Part shown: positions 7,272 through 12,185 of the stretch, one piece after another | How positions within the stretch are numbered: position 1 is the stretch's first letter | Layout of the letters: every line of letters begins with the position of its first letter | Assembly (NCBI GenBank): GCA_902768605.1 | Contig: CACXLY010000099.1 | Span: 1-12,185, forward strand | Direction of reading: 5' to 3' | Source of the DNA: an uncultured Bacteroidales bacterium | Lineage (GTDB): Bacteria; Bacteroidota; Bacteroidia; Bacteroidales; Bacteroidaceae | DNA: 12,185 bases | Notes under the pieces: model-generated | Told to the model about the DNA's origin: nothing | Database searches by the model: none | Seen by the model: the letters and a program-made list of their open reading frames with translations, nothing else | Position numbers and translations under genes: made by a program

Positions 7272-10200
7272 TTCGTTTCCTTTTCCCTGGAATCTCTCAT
7301 GCAGCTTCTGGAACACGATGAAGAAAGCCGGCACCACGAAGAGCAGGGCAATGGTGCCGATGCTCATGCCGCCGATGACACCAAGAGCCAAAGCGCGGTT
7401 GCCGTTGGCACCTGCACCGCCTTCTATCACAAGGGGAATCATGCCGATAATCATCGTCAGCACCGTCATGAGGATGGGGCGCAGACGTTCCTTGCAGGCC
7501 TCGAAGGCGGCATCCATAATGCTCATGCCTTGTGCACGACGCTCAGAAGCAAACTCCGTAATCAGGATGAGATAGATGTTATTGTCCATGCCGGGAATCT
7601 CATTCTTGTAGCCGATGTAGGCAAACACGAAAGCACCCATCAGGCCAAACGGCACGCTGAACAGCACGGCCCACGGCGTGAACCAAGAATTATAGAGTGA
7701 GGCGAGGATGAGATAGATGAGGATGGCGCAGATGACATAAATGAGAGCTGTGGCATTGGAGCCTGCTGCTTCCTCCACCTCGCGCGACATTCCGCTGTAT
7801 TCAAATGTGGCTGTGCTTGGCATCTCCTGCTTGAAGACCTCGGCAATGACTTTGTGGGCGTCGCCCTCGGTGTAGCCTCCGCCAGGAGTTACATAGCAGG
7901 TAATGCTCTGAAGCAAGTTGAAGTGCTCGATATTGGCAGGGCCTACAATCTCCTTCAGCGAGACAAACTGAGAGATGGGAGCCATCTTTCCGTCCTTCAC
8001 CTGCATGAAGATGTTGTGAAGCGACTGCGGGTCGAGACGATACTCGGGCGACGCTGCTGCCATGATGCGGTAAACCTTAGTTGCCGATATATGCGCCGCC
8101 GCAGAAAGCACCCAGGGTGTTGAGCACCTCTTCTGGCGACACGCCGGCACGGCTGCATTGGGCTGCATCGACATCGACCTGATACTTCGGGAAACGTTCA
8201 GAATAAGTTGACATGGCGGTGGCAATCTCCGGACGTTCGGACAACTTTGCCAGGAAATGTTCCGTCTGCTTTGCAAACTCCGAAAGGTTACCGTCAGTGG
8301 GATCTTCCACAACCAGCGTGATGTCATTACTTGTTCCGTAGCCAGGAATCTGAGGCATCTCAAAGGGTGCTACCACCAAGTTCTTGAGGTCTTGGCAATC
8401 GAAGTAGAAACGATACCTGACAAGGGTGACGTAATGTTCCAAGCCCGGACGTTCGTCCCAGTTCTTCAGGCGCACAACCATCGTGGCATAGTTAGAGCCT
8501 GCACCCGAGTACATGCCGTAGCCACAGGTCACAGAGAAGCTTTCCAGTTCGGGAATCTTCTTTACTTTCTCCTCCACCTTCTTCACCATCTCGCGTGTCT
8601 GCTTCAGTGTGGTTCCTTCCGGAGCACGAACTTCAACCAGGAACACGCCTTGGTCCTCTTGAGGAACGAGGCCCGAGGGCAGACTCTTCATGAAGAACAC
8701 AAGCAGGGCAGCAGCAGCAGCCAGCAGTCCCCATGACAGGATGGGGCGCTTGATGAACTTCTTCACGCTCTTGCTATACTTATTATATATGGCATTGTAG
8801 CTGACTTCGTAGGCTTTCTTTGTGTAGTAGGTCAGGCTCTTGCCTTCCTTCTCGCCTTCCGTCACACGCATCATGATGGCGCAGAGGGCAGGGCAAAGCG
8901 TCAAGGCAGAGATACACGACAGGCCGACGGACGAGGCTATCGTCACACCGAACTGAGTGAAGAAGGTGCCCGACGTGCCTGGCATGAACATCACGGGAAT
9001 GAACACTGCCATGAAGACCAGCGTACACGACACGACGGCCACCGACACTTCGTTCATGGCTTGACGTGTGGCTTCGCGTGCATCGCTGATGCCGTTCTCC
9101 ATCTTTGCCATGACTGCTTCCACCACCACGATGGCATCGTCCACAACTGTACCGATGGCCAGCACGAGGGCAAACAGCGTTAGGATGTTGAGCGAGAAGC
9201 CGGCCATCTTTACTATGGCAAAGGTGCCCAGCAGGGACACGATGATTGAGATGGAAGGTATGATGGTGGCCTTGAAGTTCTGCAAGAAGAAGTACACCAC
9301 GAGAATCACAAGGATGATGGCAATGACGAGCGTTTCAATCACATTGTGGAAGGCAGCGAAGAGGAAGTCGTCGCTGGTCATCAGCGTCACGAACTCCAGT
9401 CCTGCAGGCATCGTCTGCTTGGCTTCCTCAAACATCTTGCTGATGCCGGCGTTCACCTCTGTGGCGTTGGCGCCTGGTGCGGCAAACACCATGAAGAGGG
9501 CACCGGGCTTGTCCATGATGTTCGACGTGAAGTTGTAGCTCATGGCACCAATCTGCACCTCAGCCACGTCGCTCAGTTGCAGCATTCCGCCGCCACTTGT
9601 GCGCAGCACGATGTTGTTGAACTCTTCGATGGTCTTCAGTGTTCCCTTGTACTGCATGGAGTACTGATAGGAGTTCTCCGACTGTTCGCCCAGGGAGCCA
9701 ACGGCCGAGACGAAGCTCTGACCGCCGATGGCAGCAAAGACATCGTTGGGCGTCAGGCCATACTGAGCCATCACGTCGGGCTTGAGCCAGATGCGCAGGG
9801 CATAGGTGTTGCCGAGGCTCAGCACGTTGCCCACGCCGGAGATACGCATCAGGCGAGGTTTGATATTGATGTCCACATAGTTTGAGACAAAGTCCTCGTC
9901 GTACTTGCCGTCGGCACTTCTCACGGCGAAGATTTGCAGAATGTTGTTCTGACGTTTCTCCACCTTCACGCCCACCTTGTTCACGTCGGCTGGCAGCAGG
10001 GCTTGCGAACGCGTCACACGGTTCTGCACGTTCACTGCAGCCATGTCGGGGTCGGTGCCTTGCTTGAAGTAGACGTTGATTTCGACTTCACCGTTCGACG
10101 AGGCTTTCGAGGTCATGTACGTCATGTCGGTCACACCGTTGATGGCTTCCTCCAGAGGCTGGATGACGGACTTCATGACGGTGTTCTCGTCGGCACCGCT

Positions 10201-10350
10201 ATAGCTGGTGGAAATCTGCACCGTTGGCGGTGCGATGTCGGGGTATTGCTCCACTGGCAGTGTGCTCATCGAGATGTAGCCCACCAGTGCGATTACAATC
10301 GAGATGGCACACGCCATCACGTATTTGTCAATGAATATATTGTTCTTCAT
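7251..10350 (-). pseudogene. RND efflux permease (AcrB/MexB-like, HAE-1), frameshifted and internally deleted
   Basis: This is the inner-membrane proton-driven pump of the operon. Reading from the ATG at 10350 gives 757 residues with clear RND features: LPVEQYPDIAPPTVQIS at 31-47, FKQGTDPDMAAVNVQNRV at 95-112, and VVDDAIVVVEAV with D404/D405, equal to AcrB D407/D408. The frame ends at TAA (8077-8079) after GGAYIGN. The rest continues in another frame from 8078 (KVYRIMAAASPEYR) to the stop at 7251, about 275 residues. By comparison with AcrB about 8 residues are missing at the break, so a deletion of about 23 bp is likelier than a one-base error. In the second part NNIYL (7569-7571) is followed directly by ILITEF. 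The usual 15 residues around GLLAK, which carry the equivalent of AcrB K940, are absent. RLRPILMT is kept. The pump is probably inactive. Confidence 0.85.
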
Positions 10351-10398
10351 GTTATCTTCGTGATTACGTTATGACGTTATTACGATGTTGTGATAGTG

Positions 10399-11424
10399 TC
10401 AGAACAGCACTTTTTGTCCCTCCGTCACGTTGTTGGCACCGGTGGTGACAATTTTGTCGCCTGCGCCAAGTCCGCTCGTCACGATGAAGTCCTTGCCGTT
10501 GCCGGTGTCCTCCGTCGTCACGTCAACTGCTGTGGCTGTGCTGTCGGGTAGGACCTTGTAGACGAGCGACTTGTCCTGCAGGCGCACGACGGCGTGCTGG
10601 GGGATGACGATTACGCCTTTCTCTTCAAAGGGCATGACGATGGTGCCCTGTATGCCGGAGTAGAGATGCCCTTCGGGGTTGGGGAAGGACACCTTGCTCG
10701 TGAGGGAGCCAGTGGCGGCATCCACCACACCTGTCAGGCTCACCACGCGCCCTTTGTGGGGATATTCCGTGCCATTCTTCATCACGAAGGTGGCTTCGGG
10801 CAGGTCGGCGATGTATTTGTTCACCTCATTGGCCTTTACTCCTTCCTGCACCATTGTCTCGATGATGGCTTCCGTCACGGAGAATTCGGCATACATTGTA
10901 GTGTTGCCGCTCACGATGGTCAGTGGGGTGAGAGGCGATACTTGGTCGCCGGTGCGGACGGGTATCTCGCCTGTGATGCCCGACACGGGAGCTGTGATGG
11001 TGCAGAAGCCAAGGTCCACTTTGGCGCGGTTCACGGCTGCCTGTGCTTGAGCCACGGCTGCAGTGGCCTGCTTGTAGGAGTTCTCGCTTGCCGAGAGCAT
11101 GTAGCTGCTCACGATGTTCTTGTCGAACAGGTTTTTGTTCGACTCGTACTCCAGCTTGGCAGAGTTCTCCTGAGCCTTGGCAGCTTGCAGGTTGGCCTGT
11201 GCAGCCTCCAGTTCGAGCCGGGCGTTGCGCGAGTCGATGACGAAGAGCGTCTGCCCCTTCTTGACCAGCTGGCCTTCCTTGTAGGGGAGCATGATGTCCG
11301 ACTTCTCCACCGTCATGGTTTCGAACGATGATGGAATTTCCTTCGGCAATTCTGGGCCGCACGATGTCAACACGAAGGCTGTGCCGAGCATCAAGGCCAA
11401 GTTAGCAAAATACTTTCTGTTCAT
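10399..11424 (-). CDS. RND membrane-fusion adaptor lipoprotein, with an apparent lipoyl-domain gap
   Basis: This periplasmic adaptor links an RND permease to its outer-membrane channel. The 341 residues start with a lipoprotein signal ending in LTSC (Cys22). Residues 66-137 form an Ala/Gln-rich alpha-hairpin (LEAAQANLQAAKAQ, AAVAQAQAAVNRAK). The second lipoyl half follows (TITAPVSGITGEIPVRTGD), then the beta-barrel (LTIVSGNTTMYAEFSVTE) and the membrane-proximal domain (VIVIPQHAVVRLQDKSLVYKV). KSDIMLPY (41-48) joins directly to KEGQLVKKGQTLFVID (49-64). Family members normally have about 30 residues between these, carrying the GRQD...PQVSG strands of the first lipoyl half. The frame stays open, so the protein can be made but its lipoyl domain would be incomplete. 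The permease gene follows after 48 bp of AT-rich repeat. The protein is preceded by an A-rich leader and a strong promoter. Confidence 0.88.
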   Translation of the reverse strand: MNRKYFANLALMLGTAFVLTSCGPELPKEIPSSFETMTVEKSDIMLPYKEGQLVKKGQTLFVIDSRNARLELEAAQANLQAAKAQENSAKLEYESNKNLFDKNIVSSYMLSASENSYKQATAAVAQAQAAVNRAKVDLGFCTITAPVSGITGEIPVRTGDQVSPLTPLTIVSGNTTMYAEFSVTEAIIETMVQEGVKANEVNKYIADLPEATFVMKNGTEYPHKGRVVSLTGVVDAATGSLTSKVSFPNPEGHLYSGIQGTIVMPFEEKGVIVIPQHAVVRLQDKSLVYKVLPDSTATAVDVTTEDTGNGKDFIVTSGLGAGDKIVTTGANNVTEGQKVLF

Positions 11425-11494
11425 TTGATTTGTTTTTTATGTTTTTTATGGTGTTGTTTATGATGTCAGTAGTTGTATTTAGGGTTTTCCCGTG

Positions 11495-11525
11495 CAAAGG
11501 TACTAATTTTCTTCGAAATGCCAAA
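11495..11525 (-). promoter_or_regulatory. Bacteroidetes-type promoter of the efflux operon
   Basis: On the minus strand TTTG (11525-11522) is followed after exactly 19 bp by TACCTTTG (11502-11495), matching the Bacteroidetes -33/-7 consensus. Transcription would start near 11488, about 65 nt before the adaptor ATG. Two copies of AATGCC on the plus strand (11517-11522 and 11528-11533), 11 bp apart, overlap the -33 element and could be an operator; no regulator gene is in the window. Confidence 0.8.
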
Positions 11526-11656
11526 GCAATGCCAGAATTTATTGAAGTCGAGGGCAAGTATTTGCAGCAGAAGCGTATGTGCCCGTGCCCCCTTCACGCT
11601 CCGGCTGCAAACTAAACGTGCTGTGTTTGCTCTTATAATGTAACGTGACCTGTTAT

Positions 11657-11692
11657 CCTTGTAGGGACGCGCCGTGGCGCGTCCCTACAGGG
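11657..11692. repeat. REP-like perfect palindrome
   Basis: TGTAGGGACGCGCC (11660-11673) and its exact reverse complement (11676-11689) are separated by GT. One G-T and two G-C pairs extend the stem to 17 bp. GTAGGGACGCG-type palindromes are recurrent dispersed elements in several bacterial phyla (recall), often linked to REP-associated transposases. No transposase is present here. Confidence 0.65.
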
Positions 11693-11805
11693 CGATGGCT
11701 TACACCGGAACGACGGTGTTGTAATGACTGACGCTTCGGAATCTGTCTGCAACCGCGGGGGAATGAATGACCGTACGAAACGATTACCCCTTCATCGCTT
11801 CTCCA

Positions 11806-11849
11806 GACAAAACAACAGCGGCAGGCATTCTCTACCGAACACCTGCCGC
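11806..11849 (-). terminator. Intrinsic terminator of the right-edge gene
   Basis: On the minus strand GCGGCAGG (11849-11842) pairs perfectly with CCTGCCGC (11825-11818). Inside, a TG/TG internal loop is followed by TTC/GAA around a 6-nt loop. The stem is followed by TGTTGTTTTGTC (11817-11806). It lies about 65 bp beyond the stop at 11915. Confidence 0.65.
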
Positions 11850-11857
11850 CGCGTTTC

Positions 11858-11888
11858 CTTCCTCCTTTGGAGGGGTCAAGGGAGGCCC
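11858..11888. repeat. G/C-rich dispersed repeat, intergenic copy
   Basis: The minus strand reads as CCTCCCTTGACCCC followed by TCCAAAGGAGGAAGG, with a CCTCC/GGAGG hairpin core. It is similar over its whole length to the copy at 12002-12033 in the adjacent coding sequence, with a one-base gap and several mismatches. Confidence 0.6.
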
Positions 11889-11926
11889 TTCATTTCTTCA
11901 TTTTTTCATTTTTTTCATTTCTTCAT
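11889..11926. repeat. A-rich short-period repeat at the stop of the right-edge gene
   Basis: On the minus strand ATGAAGAA, ATGAAAAAA, ATGAAAAA and ATGAAGAA follow each other. The first unit encodes the final Met-Lys-Lys and the TGA stop; the others are untranslated. Confidence 0.7.
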
Positions 11927-12185
11927 AACCTTCTTTCCGTCCTTTATGACGATGCCTCGATAGCCATTGCCAACCTTTTGGCCAGCCAAGTTGTAGCCTT
12001 GTCCCTCCTCCTTGGGGGAGGTCAGGAGGGGGCTTGCTGTTATCAAGTCTTGGGTCGTCTGATTGTCAGGGCCGATGACAACCCAGTCGTTCGTCACTTC
12101 ATTTCCATCGACATCATATACATAGTTATTCCCCAGCTGGCCGCCAACAGGATAGCGCAATTCGGTGTAACTGTCAAAATTAATC
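11915..12185 (-). CDS. C-terminal end of a probably secreted/surface protein (sorting-tail type), N-terminus beyond window
   Basis: The frame is open from the right edge to the TGA at 11915 and encodes 90 residues beginning INFDSYTELRYPVGG. The apparent start at 12160 is a TTG inside this open frame, so it is more likely an internal Leu codon. The end, GYNLAGQKVGNGYRGIVIKDGKKVMKK in outline (aromatic-N-L-x-G-x-x-V, then G-x-x-x-x-x-x-G-K-K and a basic end), resembles the short C-terminal tail common on secreted Prevotella and Bacteroides proteins. That tail is related to type IX secretion sorting domains (family knowledge). The stretch SPLLTSPKEEGQG just before the tail is encoded by a dispersed repeat copy at 12002-12033. 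What the body of the protein does cannot be told. A good terminator follows at 11806-11849. Confidence 0.75.
   Translation of the reverse strand, partial: INFDSYTELRYPVGGQLGNNYVYDVDGNEVTNDWVVIGPDNQTTQDLITASPLLTSPKEEGQGYNLAGQKVGNGYRGIVIKDGKKVMKK
12002..12033. repeat. G/C-rich dispersed repeat copy inside a coding sequence
   Basis: This is the partner of the repeat at 11858-11888. It is read in frame in the right-edge gene as ASPLLTSPKEEGQG, between an ordinary acidic linker and the YNLAGQKV tail motif. It keeps the CCTCC/GGAGG core with a longer loop. Confidence 0.6.

Larger units (their letters stand above)
11526..11914. other. Gene-free region upstream of the efflux operon
   Basis: I see no convincing gene, tRNA or CRISPR here. 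It holds the REP-like palindrome (11657-11692), a 6-bp hairpin ACACCG/CGGTGT (11702-11707 with 11714-11719), the terminator of the right-hand gene (11806-11849), a G/C-rich repeat copy (11858-11888) and an A/T-rich tail (11889-11914). Short open frames here have no coding character. Confidence 0.6.

Noticed and set aside
8070..8085. Programmed +1 frameshift joining the two permease frames
   Set aside because: About 8 residues found in AcrB-type permeases are missing at the same point and there is no known slippery context, so a deletion explains the break better.
11430..11963. Plus-strand frames of 61 and 79 residues (11430-11615, 11724-11963)
   Set aside because: They run across the efflux promoter, the terminator and repeats, are of low complexity in part, and have no recognisable motif.

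Overview
The window reads as chromosomal DNA of a Bacteroidales bacterium, most likely Prevotellaceae (inference). The evidence is a set of promoters of the Bacteroidetes type (TAnnTTTG at -7, one with TTTG exactly 19 bp upstream), A-rich rather than Shine-Dalgarno-like start regions, a Prevotella/Bacteroides-style secreted-protein C-terminus, Bacteroidetes-type RND efflux proteins, and many short-period AT-rich repeats at gene edges.

Layout from left to right. (1) 1-1011, minus strand: most of a sodium:alanine/glycine (AGCS) symporter, running off the left edge. (2) 1114-4062, minus: a 982-residue protein joining two receiver-like domains to a PEP-synthase/PPDK-type ATP-grasp domain and a C-terminal domain I do not recognise; it lacks the usual phosphohistidine and PEP-binding domains. 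(3) 4063-4384: divergent promoter region with a structured leader for the next gene. (4) 4385-5539, plus: fucO, lactaldehyde reductase/1,2-propanediol oxidoreductase. (5) 5540-5827: convergent intergenic region holding a degenerate 22-bp tandem repeat and a perfect 29-bp inverted repeat that looks like the terminator of the efflux operon. (6) 11424 down to 5828, minus: a three-gene tripartite efflux operon in the order membrane-fusion adaptor, RND permease, outer-membrane factor, behind a textbook promoter at 11495-11525. (7) 11526-11914: about 390 bp without a gene, holding a REP-like palindrome, a terminator and a G/C-rich repeat. (8) 11915-12185, minus: the last 90 residues of a probably secreted protein.

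The efflux operon appears damaged. The permease is split by a frameshift that also seems to have lost about 8 codons. It also lacks about 15 codons that normally carry the proton-relay lysine of TM10. The adaptor seems to lack about 30 residues of its lipoyl domain. The outer-membrane factor looks complete. The pump encoded here is probably non-functional, unless these gaps are assembly errors. The other genes look intact. Repeats are the second theme: short-period repeats start at, or run into, the terminal codons of several genes, and one dispersed G/C-rich repeat copy sits inside a coding sequence.
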